60,000 nucleotides of DNA from Hydractinia symbiolongicarpus (Eukaryota > Cnidaria > Hydrozoa > Anthoathecata > Hydractiniidae), in contig NC_079882.1 in the NCBI RefSeq assembly GCF_029227915.1, forward strand, positions 24,621,001-24,681,000, read 5' to 3'. Both the position numbers and the translations under genes were made by a program. Position 1 is the stretch's first letter, and every line of letters begins with the position of its first letter. The notes beneath the pieces were generated by a model. That model made no database searches. It was given only the letters and a program-made list of their open reading frames with translations, and was not told the origin of the DNA. Below are positions 32,701 through 43,610 of the stretch, one piece after another.

Positions 32701-35700
32701 CATAATTTCTCTTAACAGTGATGATAACAGTGCAAGTACTAGTTTTTGTGATTTTGCTGTATTTCTTTGTTGTTGTTTTTTCCAAGTAACTTTCTTTTAT
32801 GTCACATTTTAGTGCTGGTAATGAAGCTTTTGTTGATGAAAATTTTGATCAGGCTATCCAGGTAAGTCATAAATAATATTTAACTAGTATGTTATTGTAT
32901 ATATGCCTTTGCAGGCGAGCAAATAATCATGCATTTCATGCATTAGTCCTATTTTATACTATACTAGTCGATAAAACCCGTGGAAAAATCCACTTAGACA
33001 GAATAACAGTAAAAAAGAACCATTATTTAAATTTTGATGACGTCAGCAATGATCTGTCAACAACAAAATATTTTTTCGTGGAAATTTGTTTTCACGTTGC
33101 CTCTATTGTGTAGAGCGTAAACTGCTGATCAAGACAACGTATATGATCATGTGGTTTTAATAAGCAATTAATGAGATATAAAGGTTTAAAATGTTTCCTG
33201 ACGGCAGCAATGGCCTGTCAAAACCCCAAAAAAATTTTTTAGAAATTTGTATACCTGTTGCCTTCATCGTATAGATCTTGAAACAATGATCAAGGAAATA
33301 TATAGGATCATGTACTTTTGAGAAACAGTTGCAGAGATATTAGGGTTTGAAGATTTTTTGATGACGTCATCAACCCGTCCATCCCGAAACAGATTTTGGG
33401 ACCTAGGTTTTTGGTCCCAGGTGGTCCCTAGTTACCCACGCGGTAAAAAATTTTTGACGTCACCACTTCGTTTCCAAGTTATTTGGCCTCAAAGTTTTAA
33501 GTGCACTGTAATGGCTTCACTTATGTTAACATACTTTCCTTTGACGTTAATATTGTTTACCGTTAAAGTTTGATAAGTTACAGAACCGTTTTATGTATGT
33601 ATATGTATTTTATATTTTATCCACTTTGCAAAAGTCACAGACAGAAGCTCTGTATTATTATATAGACTAGTCGATAAAGCCCGTGGAAAAATCCACTGAG
33701 GCAGGATAAAATTGAAAAATAAGCGTCATATGAATTTTGATGACGTCAGCAACACATCTACAAAAAAAATAGTACCTTGTTTTCTTGTTTCCTCCATTGT
33801 GTAGGGCTTTCACTGCTGATCAAGAAAATGTATATGATCGTGTGGTGTTGATGAGGCGAGTAATGAAATATATGGGTTTAAAAATTTTGCTGACGTCAGC
33901 AATGGCCCGTCAAAACCCCCAAATTTTTTTTTAGAAATTTGTATACCTGTTGCCTTCATCGTATAGATCTTGAAACGTTGATGAAGAAAATGTGTAGGAT
34001 TATGTACTTTTGACAAACGGTTGCAGAGATATCAAGGTTTAAAGGTTTTTTGATGACGTCAACAACCCGTCCATTCCGAGACGGATTCGGGGACCCAGGT
34101 TTGGGAAACTTACCCAAATTGGTCCCAGGTAGTCCCTAGTTACCCACGCAGGAGATGACGTCACTTATTTCCATCCGTTTCCAAGTTATTTAGCCTTAAA
34201 TTTAATCTTAATATACTTTCCTTTGACGTGAATACTATTATAACGTTAAAGTTTGGTAATTTACAGACCAAATTTATAGCCGATGTTTTATAGACTTTAT
34301 CAAAGAAATTTATCCACTTTGCAAAAGTCACAGACAGAACTGGCGTATTATTATATAGATGAAATCCACTTACAAAAACATTTTTAAATTTATTGTGAGT
34401 CTTATCATAAATCGATTGTGTTGCCAATTTTATTTAAAAGGCTTGATTAATTAGTTAAAACTTAAAATAAAAAAGGGATCATGTAAATGCCACTGACTAT
34501 GCCCCCTACACTAATTTTTAACAAAGCGTTTACATTCTCTGTGGTTTAAAATCCATCATCGTAAATTTAGATTAGCTTATAATGAAATTCCCAGCTAATG
34601 AAATCACTTTATTGTTATCAGGTTCAGATGGGGGAATTTTTTTATGCGTATACTAAACATATTGCTGATGTGTATTTTTATGGATATTTTAATTAGACAG
34701 GTCTTAATTAATACCACTACACTGTTCGAACTTCTTGTGCCATTATACCTTATTTTTTTGCTATTTTTTTAAAGCTAAAAACAGGACCATTTTATCTCAT
34801 CATATAGTTTGCAAGGTAAAGTTTATTGTTTCCTCAATAACCATAACATAATGGTACTCTAATCCTGACTGTGTGTTTTTTAACAAGGATTGATTTCAAA
34901 TTTTCACTTGCTAATTAAAAAAATGTAGTTTCAACAGTAGCAACCTTCAGGGCTTAAAGGAATTTAAAATGTTTGTTCCTCAATAAAATAACAACCTATA
35001 TGATGTTCAAAGCATGGTAGCATATGTTTAAAAGATAAGATCTTTTCCAGGTGATTATGGATTATGTTACCCTATTCAGTCCTGGCTTTTCTGTAACTCT
35101 GAGAAGGAGTTCCATCCCCTGCCCCCTCCCTCCAAGAATGATGATGTATTGCTGTAAATCTTGCACAAATGTTTCTTAGCACAATAGAGGACAATTGGGA
35201 TTACAATAAAGATTTGTCAAAAATGACTTCATCAGATATTTCTGATCGTGAAAAAAGCTAAAAGGTTAAACAAGAACTGTGGAATAAAAAAGTCATATAT
35301 ACACAATTTAATATTTTTTTCTAACCTGTTATCCAAGGGTCATGATAGCAACAGACATAACTTTTTATTAAATATTACTGTCCTAACTGAGAATATTAAA
35401 AAGCCACCAAATTTCAACCACTAAAATGGTATACTTTAGAACTTTTTACAAAAAAATTTGCATGTGGGGGCCTGAATAGGGTTGAGACTTTTTTTAAATA
35501 TTGTTTTAATCTTTATATCTATGTGTCTTATTTGTTTTAAAAAATTGAATGTAATTTGACTCCGCCTTCTTTCTTTTTTTGAGGTGGAGGGGGTGAGTTT
35601 GTATGCCTGTCGTAATAATATCCGTGTTCTTGGAAATTCTTGTCATAAAGTGTGCCATTAAACCACTGAATTTATTTATTTAGTGTTATACGGAAGCAAT

Positions 35701-38700
35701 CGAAATATGTACAGACAATGCAGATTATTATTTAAAAAGATGTAATGCATACATAAAAAAAGAAGATTTCTCAGGTGTGTGGTTTGTTATGATGTTTGTA
35801 AGGTTCAAATGGTTAGGATCTTGTGTTTTATGTGTCTTGTATTAACTGGAGACAAAAAATTATAAACTCAGATTAAAGATATTCATCTAGCAATATAACA
35901 TAAATTAATTAAAAAATGTTGCAAGTTTCTCTGGCTTATGATTATGCAGAAGCAAAGGATGACAGTAAATTTTGACTGTGACTTGGTAATCTTTTTTTTC
36001 AAGAATTTTAGAATTAAGTTTTTTAATTGTTGATTACCACGCTAATACGTGCAAGTTTCAGGGTAGTGATTCCTAGATCTGGGTAAATTTAAAGTCACTT
36101 ATGATTTAAGTTCAGGTTGTTTTCACTGTCATTTTATACAGGTTGTGTCACACTTTTCTTGTTGTGTCACACACATCTGCCTTGCTGACAGACACTTTAT
36201 TTTATATGTTATATGGAACGAAGGCTAATGTGTATCAGTTCAGCAAAGTTGATGGAATAATACTACTCTGAAGTGTATTTTAGGAAAAAAACCTGTACCT
36301 TGCCGTATGCATTATTTTCAAACACCGAGAATATGCAATTAAGAAACAAAATGAAAAGAATATATTCACCTTATAGGAAAGAAACCATATGATTTCTGAT
36401 TGTTTACTGATCTGCAAATTAGATTTCAAGATAAATTTGAGGTTAAGTACAAACATGCATATTATGTTTTGTTAAAATGGCCTTTTTAATTCTTGAAATG
36501 GTCAACAGCATCACTTAGCAAATAATTTGTTACCAGTATTTTTTAAAAGCTCACTTCGGCAGATGTGTGGACTGGGTAAACAGCGTTTAAAATGAAAAGT
36601 TCAAGTGTCTTACATAAAAACCATGTATGTAAGATTTCTATCCAGTGTAATATTGACTCAATAAGATTTTGACTTTTTACCCTTCTATAGCATGGAATAT
36701 TATTTTGGAAATAAATCGTAACAAATCTAGGTATATCGTTTTTACTTTTAAGATGCTGTTAAAGATGCTGACATGTCTATAAAATTAAATAAAATGGATG
36801 TTAGACCGTATCAACGGAAAGGGTATGAATGTTTCATGTATTATATATATTTTTTTTTAATTTTCTTTTCTTATACATTCACTTACTTTTACTTTATTTA
36901 CTTTTTGCTTTATAGTTTTGCTTTGTTTTCATTAAAACAATACAAAGAGGCACTAAAGGCGTATGAAGATGCCCTAAAAATTGATGGTAAGTTTTTTTTC
37001 TACCTTTAAATTTCTCAGGGTCTTTTTAGTTTTTCAAATACTTTTTGGTGTAGATAATTCAATTTATTTATTTTTTTACTTTTAGAAAACAATGAACAAA
37101 TCAAGCTTTGGATTAGAAAATGTGAGGCTGAGATAAATTGTAAGTTATTACCTTTTCTGATTTGTTTTCGCAGTGACATAAAAAGATTACAGTTGGTGAC
37201 TGATTTTACGGGTGTCTTTTTGTTTTAGTGTCGGAGAAAGGAGGTTGTACCAAAAATAAGGTACTTTCTGTAGAAATATTATGTGCAATAATTTAGTTCT
37301 GTTTGTTTTAATTTTGCATTAAAAGTCCCTATTTCTTTTGCCCAAGTTATAAAATTAAAGTTCTTAATTCACTTTGATCTTTTTTTAGACCAATATTGGT
37401 CTTTCCAGGCTTCACAAATCACACGAAAATACTTCAAAGGCAGTACACTCAGATATAAACACAAAAACACAACAACAGCCAGCATTAACATCAAAAATTA
37501 AGTAAGTATTTTAAGTTGTTACATTTTAAAGAAGGACAAGGTTCACAGCTAATCAAAAGTCAGGAATTTAAATAGAAAAAGATAAAAGAATTTTTAAAAT
37601 TAGCTATTCTTATAAAAATAAACTATTCATTCTGGTAGGATGTCTGCTTGGAAAATGAACTCAAAATTTAAACAACATAAAAATAAAGGAAATTTTAAAA
37701 TTGGTCATTCGCTTGAAAAATCTGGAAATTATCAGGAAATTTTATAATTGGCTATTTTAAAAAAAAATATCAGGGAATCACCACTGTTACCATGCAGTTT
37801 TATTGGTTCATAGATCTGTTTGAAAAATGATACAATATCAAATACGTCAATGAATAATTGGTGATATATCGGAAGATTTAATGCGAAATACATATCAGGG
37901 AAATAAGAGAATTAGCAGGGAATGTTTCACAGTTTTTTGTTGTTGATGGATAACGAGTTTTATTATAATTATTCCTGTTAGTGTATAAAAGTGACCGATC
38001 AAACTAACTCTGTATAAACCATTTTATAAATGTTGCACAAATAAGCATTTGTAATAGCCAGTGTTTATTTTTATATTTATTTATTTATTGAAATTCATCT
38101 GGTAAGTTTAAGGTGGATTGAAATAAAGCTATTGAAAAGACTGTAATTGCTTTTTTCGTTTCATATATAGACACGATTGGTATCAAACAGAAACTCACAT
38201 AGTTATAACAGTTCTCATAAAAAATCTCAATAGAGACGATGTGAATACAGAATTTACTGCAAATACGGTATGTGTCAAAAATAGTACATGGTATCAAACT
38301 TTCACTGTCACTTTTTGTAAAGAATTATTTATTTAGTGGTATTGGTTTTTGTTTCAGAGGACACAAACTTACAAATAATTTTTTTTCTTTTAGCTAAGTT
38401 TTAGTGCAAAACTGTCAAGCGGGAGCGAATACAACTTGGAATTAGATCTAGCACATCCTATTGTGCCTGAAGAATCTCTTACTCGAGTTCTGTCAACCAA
38501 GGTGTGTTAAGCCTGGTAACCAAACTATATGCATTGTTGTAATGGAACAGCATAGGATCATCTCTTTATGTCAATGGCCGTGGTCATGCCAAACCACAAA
38601 ATCTTTCTAGTAATGACAAATGCGATATATTTTGTCAACTCTCTTGTGACCATGTACACGTATTAAACCAATCACAAAATTCACTTTTAAAAAAAAAACC

Positions 38701-40142
38701 AATCCGCATTTTTTGCTGTAATGGAACCATCATAAGTGTGACTCTTTTTGACTTCTAAGTTTTATTTGATTTAGGAATATTTGAGTTTTTTGTGTGTGCT
38801 TTCAAATCTTAATATGTATGTTTTTTAACCATAATATAAAATCTAAAAAAAAAATTTAAGTGTTGCTACCTGAATTTTGTGTTTCGTTTGGTATATGTGA
38901 GGCTACACTATTCCTTCTCTATGTGTAATCTTGACCAATTTGATTTTTGGAAAAGCTCCAGTTTAGGTTTGGCTACCTAACCTAAAAGAAGAGCTACATT
39001 AAATACAGCCTGTTACTACCACAGATGTTGCTTGTTGCTATTAGTTCTTTAGAAAAGAAAAATTCAGGGCTTTTTAAAAAAATGTTGGTGCCCGTTTAAT
39101 TTTTTACACACTCAATTTTACGTCCTTTTTATAACAATGGACACATTAATTAGTTCTGGTTTTTAGTGTCATTTTTTCTGTTATTTTTGTTTAGGCTGAA
39201 ATAAAACTGAAGAAAGTCGAAGGAATCCGATGGTCGTCTCTTGAAACGGATAATGAATCTCAGTTTGCAAACATAAAATCGGAATCAAGTAAACTTTATT
39301 TTTGTTTATTAGCAAGTGTGTCAACATATGAGCCACTCTAAGCCTCAATTCTCTAAGAAGTTTTTGTTAAGCATACAGGTTTTACCTATTCTCTAAAAGA
39401 ACTTTTTGAAGAATGTTTGTTGAATTATTGAGGTTAACGTGTCAGTTGTTTAATATTCGGCCAAATCTTACCCTAATTCCTTGGCATCTCGGTTGCTTAT
39501 GAAAAAACTAAGTTCTTAAAAATACCGTCATTTAAATTTTGATGACTTAAGCAGTGACTGTTGTGTAGATCTTGAAATGCTGATCAAGAAAATGTATAGG
39601 ATCGTATGCTTTTGACGAACGGTTGAAGAGATATTGGGGTTTAAAGTTATTTTGATCTATTCTGAAACGAGTGGTATGATCAAGCTTCTTTTTTTTAGCG
39701 TTAGCGCGCTGTGACAAAACTTATTTGTGGCTAAACTATATCCGTGCAGACTTTTAGTGTGTGGTTTGAAAGGAAATGGGGTTGGCTGTTGCTAGCTTGT
39801 GAAACGCCAGAATAGTGTGAACCTTGCTTTTTTCTAGTCAAAACATCAGAGGATGCGGTCCATAAATATCCAACTTCGCGACATTTGTACACAGATTGGG
39901 ATCAACTTGCGAAAGAAGTTCAGGAAGAGGAGAAAAAAGAAAATTCGGAAGGCGATGCTGCCTTAAATGCGCTATTCAAACAGATATATGCTGACGGGAG
40001 TGACGAAGTCAAACGAGCAATGAATAAAAGTTTTCAAGAGTCCGGTGGAACTGTTTTAAGTACAAATTGGGCTGAAATTAAAAAAGAGACAGTTGAGGTG
40101 AAACCACCCGATTGTATGGAGTATAAGAAATATGAGTACTAG
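26727..40142 (+). CDS. SUGT1: SUGT1 (SGT1) HSP90 co-chaperone, 12 coding exons
   Basis: SGT1 is an adaptor between HSP90 and clients such as SCF ubiquitin ligase, kinetochore and NLR-type proteins. Coding exons with GT-AG borders: 26727-26761, 32813-32861, 35684-35774, 36753-36822, 36916-36986, 37086-37139, 37229-37260, 37389-37501, 38171-38267, 38394-38501, 39195-39288 and 39838-40142. All phases agree, giving 372 residues (human isoforms 333 and 365). Residues 1-125 are the TPR domain ([39 protein letters not shown]). A variable linker (exons 7-8) leads to the CS domain ([38 protein letters not shown]), which binds HSP90. The last exon is the SGS domain ([51 protein letters not shown]), nearly invariant in eukaryotes. 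Intron 1 (6.05 kb) holds a LINE and SINEs; intron 2 holds the MITE pair. No coding damage seen. Confidence 0.95.
26791..26819. repeat. GCTA microsatellite
   Basis: About six units of GCTA/TAGC at the start of SUGT1 intron 1. Short GCTAGCTA runs also occur near 8635, 8730, 9063 and 42890-42930. Confidence 0.85.
27012..27125 (+). repeat. Second copy of the 23066-23180 repeat
   Basis: Same orientation as the first copy; here it is in SUGT1 intron 1, just left of other repeat fragments. Confidence 0.75.
27205..27253 (+). mobile_element. TIR fragment related to the 20093-21810 element
   Basis: ACATTACTGGAATCAGCACA followed by TTTAACAACATTGTGAGGAC resembles the element's TIR (ACAGTACTGGAATCAGGACA, CTAACATCGTG). 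No matching right end was found nearby. Confidence 0.5.
27483..27818 (-). repeat. tRNA-derived SINE, copy 3, with intact tRNA-like head
   Basis: On the minus strand the head (27818 down to about 27750) reads GGCGCCGTAGATTAGTGG (A box) and later CCGGGGTTCGATTCC (B box), closing with GACGGCG, which pairs with the 5' CGCCG. The body matches copies 1 and 2. The polymerase III promoter looks best preserved here. Not a functional tRNA: the anticodon arm and acceptor pairing are irregular. Confidence 0.78.
27819..27886 (+). repeat. Second tRNA-like SINE head, divergent from copy 3
   Basis: The plus strand reads GTGGTAGTGGGTTCG (A box-like), an anticodon-arm-like stretch, then GCGGTTCGAATCCCGC (B box and T arm). 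It starts where the minus-strand SINE head ends, so two tRNA-like heads stand back to back. The T stem is imperfect, which argues against a real tRNA gene. Confidence 0.55.
27967..29190 (+). CDS. LINE ORF1 with coiled coil and SGNH esterase-like domain (407 aa)
   Basis: ORF1 proteins of CR1-group LINEs are RNA-binding particle proteins, and several carry an esterase domain. Here residues about 88-130 are coiled-coil-like ([20 protein letters not shown]), the middle is Asn/Ser/Lys-rich, and 243-405 form an SGNH/GDSL fold: block I G-D-S (nucleophile Ser250), block III G-T-N-D at 303-306 and a C-terminal H in NLHLNRKG (His384). The usual Asp three residues before His is not evident, so activity is uncertain. 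No zinc-knuckle or PHD finger was seen. The frame is intact, and the ORF2 ATG follows 22 bp after the stop. Confidence 0.85.
   Translation: MADTDTDTERVMRNHIRDLSNPDEFELMWNENDCAVDSEKFIDDKYEEIRYEKLKSELFADLNESLKDIIKMEIRKLRRGYTPLLDNESNISTQRSYIKSLEDQIKFLKEEVSSKNNIIDLFIQKSLMHDERSSSSQDTCINFLHHKQLPQNSQNNYTESLSSNHTDNEHFKDLQNDSINIENQLQSIRKKKHEEFNAMQEITVKSRKQRLQQLAGYKIESRPSHLNTSIESDTEKVDCDNDVTYILGDSIIKDVKGWKLGNQFNDKTKVIVKPFSGAKIDAMNHHVIPSLNQKPNRVILHVGTNDIPSKKTHHQICNDILSLALKMSDKTNVIISGIIEREDRYNVKVKAVNELLKSKCQERNICFITHTISPKLNLNQSNLHLNRKGTLLLSQKFVDTLKKYQNE
29212..31801 (+). pseudogene. LINE ORF2: endonuclease internally deleted and frameshifted, RT intact
   Basis: 29212-29448 encodes the start of an APE-type endonuclease ([27 protein letters not shown]) and stops early. 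The frame then shifts, and from about 29447 the endonuclease end resumes ([20 protein letters not shown]) and runs on to 31801. Most of the catalytic endonuclease centre is therefore missing (my estimate is over 100 residues). The reverse transcriptase looks complete: [52 protein letters not shown] and the catalytic Y-A-D-D in NYADDNTIY. The protein ends with a Cys-rich tail. Without endonuclease it could not start target-primed insertion on its own. Confidence 0.88.
32957..33664 (+). repeat. CRE-bearing MITE, unit A
   Basis: About 0.7 kb in SUGT1 intron 2. Left end TATACTAGTCGATAAAACCC, GTGGAAAAATCCACTTAGAC (a short hairpin GTGGAAAAATCCAC); right end AAAGTCACAGACAGAAG then TATTATTATATAGACTAG. 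Perfect TGACGTCA octamers lie at 33038-33045, 33362-33369 and 33455-33462. No ORF. Unit B follows directly. Confidence 0.85.
33661..34359 (+). repeat. CRE-bearing MITE, unit B (tandem to unit A)
   Basis: Same order of blocks as unit A, sharing the TATAGACTAGTCGATAAAGC junction. Perfect TGACGTCA octamers at 33741-33748, 33891-33898, 34054-34061 and 34156-34163. Unit B is closer to the 21959-22677 copy in places. Confidence 0.85.
34360..35683. other. Rest of SUGT1 intron 2
   Basis: AT-rich intron sequence. No coding exon or repeat recognised, apart from C- and G-rich patches near 35115 and 35585. Confidence 0.5.
39525..39675 (+). repeat. MITE fragment in SUGT1 intron 11
   Basis: ATTTAAATTTTGATGACTTA, GATCTTGAAATGCTGATCAA and GACGAACGGTTGAAGAGATA match the middle of units A and B. 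The CRE octamer is decayed to TGACTTAA. Confidence 0.65.
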
Positions 40143-41365
40143 TTCTGAACAATTTGAACAAGTTATATATACACACAGTAGACTGGTTTTTCGACCGGTT
40201 ATTCGAGCTTATACTTATTCAAAACTTTCTGGTATTCAAAACGATTTTATTCCTCTTGTATTTCTTAAACTGATTTCAGCTAAATCTTTCTCAGATATTG
40301 GATTTTTACCTCTAAAAAAACTTTTTAGAAAGCAAAAATGAACTATATACAAAGTATTTTTTTCAGAAGTCGAACCATTTTTCCATTTCCACAAAACTGT
40401 AACAAGCATGGGATTCTCAAACCCCGCAAAAAGCAAACTCTATTAAAACACTTTCAAGCCTTTATTTTTATAATACTCACAGAGTTGTCATTGTTAATAT
40501 TTTGTTTTAAAAGTTAGGGTGATTTGTGTTTATTATATTTCTTTCAACTTGATGTGTTAAAATTAACAGAGTAAAGCCTTGATTTCTCAGCTGTTTAATC
40601 ATATACCCCAAGCCTATCAAGAACAAAATTTAGCTAAAATTTTCACTTATTCGAAATTTCAGTTATTCGAGGTAACTTTTTTCCAAATAACTGGAAGTCT
40701 AATGTATGTAGAATTTTATTTTCATAAAAATTTAGTCAGGAATTAGCACTCAAATTGTTAAAATCTGTTACTTTTAAAAGCTTAGTAACACCCTTTCTAT
40801 TATGTTTTTTAAAAAGATTTGTTTTTTATTGAAAAAAATTACTCGACCTTAGTATTCATAGGTTGACGTATACTGCGTTTACTTAAATAAGTAGCAGGTA
40901 TATCGTATAATATGTTTCACTATCCACCTTTAAACAGAAAGCTCGCAAACAGAGTATTTTGTGCCTTTTACTTTCGTCATTTTTTCAAATGAAAAGCCAG
41001 AAAAGGCTGCCATCTTTAATATAAGTAAGACAAGTCAACTTACAAGTGTTTGCAAAAGGTACTTTTTTGAGAAACAAAAATGTTGAAAACGCTACCGATG
41101 AGCATATTGAACGCGGAAGTCTAACACTAGGAGTTGCCACCATGAATGCTCGGATTAAAAGCAACCTTCAGTTTTCTTACAAGTCAAATATGGTTAGCAG
41201 TATATAACACAATTCAACACCCAGCTACCACTTGATTTGATCCTGCACCAATATGTATATCGATTACGTATACTATAAAACATCTCAGTTTATATGTCTT
41301 TACAAACTCTGTGCCTTAATGGGTTCACACATTAAATTACGCCTTTTTGTCAACCATGTCTCTTG
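40143..41365. other. SUGT1 3' UTR and intergenic DNA
   Basis: Downstream of the stop codon I see no canonical AATAAA that can be chosen with confidence in the first 300 bases. No further coding sequence recognised. Confidence 0.4.
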
Positions 41366-41605
41366 ATTGGTAGCCTTGTGATAGAGCGTTCGCTTGCGAG
41401 AGGTCTTGGGTTTAAACCGGCCGACCCATGCCAGAGACTATAAAAGTGTGAATCTATCCTTTCTGCATAGGTTTTTAGCATAAGAATAGGTTTGTTATCT
41501 TAGGTGGTTCTCTAGTTGAAAGATTGCTGTGCTTGCACGACTTTCGTAGCTCAAGTGGGAGCTTTAAATGCACTATGACTTCCAACAGCTGTTTAATGAA
41601 AAATC
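41366..41605 (+). repeat. tRNA-derived SINE with a different head
   Basis: TTGGTAGCCTTGTGATAGAG (A box-like) and CTTGGGTTTAAACC (B box-like) form a tRNA-like 5' end. About 150 bp on, TTTCGTAGCTCAAGTGGGAG and CTTTAAATGCACTATGACTTCC match the body of the SINE at 22797-23065, so the heads differ while part of the body is shared. Confidence 0.6.
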
Positions 41606-43610
41606 ATGATGCTAGAGTTAATTTTAAGACCAGATCCGCTTGTCTGGAATGTCTCCCGTAAAATCTTGACTATTGTTTATTTGTTGTAATAATTGGTTAG
41701 GATTATCAAGGGAAAAATTACTGTAAAGAAAAATGATATGCTGTTTATTAGTAAATTTGTGTTGGCCACTCCGTCGATTATGACACTAAATTTTTGTTTT
41801 TTCCCTTAAAATTTATTTTGTGGCAGCCACAATTTTTTTTGTTCGCCTCTTTTTAACGACCAAAGCTCTTTAACACAATCGGCGTGGTTTACGTGCTTAG
41901 AATCATTAAGATTTCTTCTAGTAATCTGGCGTCCCTGGAATCTCATCCTTAACGCAGCTACGTCCCTTAACTCTATAACTACGCTGTTGTTCCTAGAGTA
42001 GGAAAAATAACGAATACCATAGAGTCTACAGGATCCCTAGAACCTTTAAAATCCCGCCAAAGGGGGGGAGGGGGCAATCGTCTAAAGAAACTAAATACTG
42101 TAGAGTGTCTGGTAGAGTCAAGGAGGGTATAAAAGCATTATAGAATGTATGGGATATGTTATTATTCAACCTTGTATCTCTTCTGGCATCGGTACGGCGA
42201 TTACAAACATGTTTGTCTCGCCGTTCCGATATAAAAAAAAACCACAGCGGGTACTGAGAACTAGGTTGGTTATTATAGTATATACTGTATCTTGATATAT
42301 ATCTTGGTATAAGTTAAATGAATGGGCATCTGGACTTTATTGTAGGGCCGTGTTTTTTATTGATAACACCAAAAAAAATAACATCATTTAAACTGACACA
42401 ATTGATTTTACACAATAACTTTTATCAACAAAATAGTGATACTAACAATATTCATAAAAAATATAAGTAATATAATAACACAGAACAACAACAAAATCTT
42501 GGGCCTGAAATATTATTTGGTCGGACTATTTTTGTGATTCGCGCGCGCTAAATCCGCGCGTTTCGTCCTCTTAAAAGAAAGAAGCCCGATGGACGGGGTT
42601 GATGGTCCTTGAATTGATTTTTTAGACTCTACGACGGAGTGCTGATTTGTCGAGAAAAGAATGACAACAAAAATTGTTTTGGTAACAGGCAGCCAGATGA
42701 ATGAGATCAGTTCTACGTACTTCTTCTTTTTTTTCCTTCCAACTTGTTTATGCTAAAAATGTATTTGTATATTTAAATTTGTAGCTAGCTTTATGTTTAT
42801 ACCTATGATTTTATGAATTAGTTTATTTATATGGAGCAATATCTGTTAAAGGGGAGCCAGAAACTAGCTAGTAAGCTTAAAAGTCCCCTACCTAAACAAT
42901 CAGGGAAAACTGCTAGCTATATAGCTAGCTAAATTAGTGTTTACTGACTGCTAATTAGGTATTCCCAGGTCAACTTCGTCATTATATGAAACAAAGTCAC
43001 AAATATTTGGTGTTAGAGTTACCGACAACCCTATTTTTAGACTGCAATTTTTTTCATTCTCGCGTTGCCATAACATCTTTTAGGCAGAGGTTTCAATGTG
43101 TTGACATTGTGACCATGGCAAATTAATAAACAGCAAAGGACTTACGACTGAGATATACGTTATCACAAGTAGTAGAGAACATTCCGTTTTTCACTTTTAT
43201 TTTGCTGTCATTTTTAGGCTTAAAGATTTGGTACATCAGTTCACCCTTGCATTGTCTGCATGCAGAAGTCCCCTTTTTATTACTTTGCCTCTACACCTTA
43301 GGGGTTCCTCTCATACTTGTGTTACCTTGCAAAACGCTGTTTGGAGGTTATTTTATAGAACCCTGCCCCCTTACATAACATCTGCCTAAGCTCATAAGTT
43401 GAAGAAGCTATTTTTTATGCCGATCAATTACAATAATGTGATAATTTGTAGGAACTTTTTCATCTTGCTGCAAAGTGTCGATTGTCTCTGCTTACATTGA
43501 CTTGCAAATCCAAGTAAAGAAAAAACTAGGCCCGCAACCCTACTGGAACTGGTGCCTATAACGTATGTGTGATGGGAGTGCATTGCAATTGGTCAGTATT
43601 TTATCAAAAT
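41606..43610. other. Intergenic DNA
   Basis: Holds a G-rich patch (42060-42076), a CG-rich block (42540-42562) and GCTA runs (42895-42930). No gene could be supported. See the rejected item at 42661. Confidence 0.4.

Noticed and set aside
42661-42720. MTTKIVLVTGSQMNE reading frame resembling the N-terminus of inosine triphosphatase (KIVFVTGN)
   Set aside because: The similarity covers only about ten residues, no donor splice site follows at a sensible place, and no downstream exon of that family was found.
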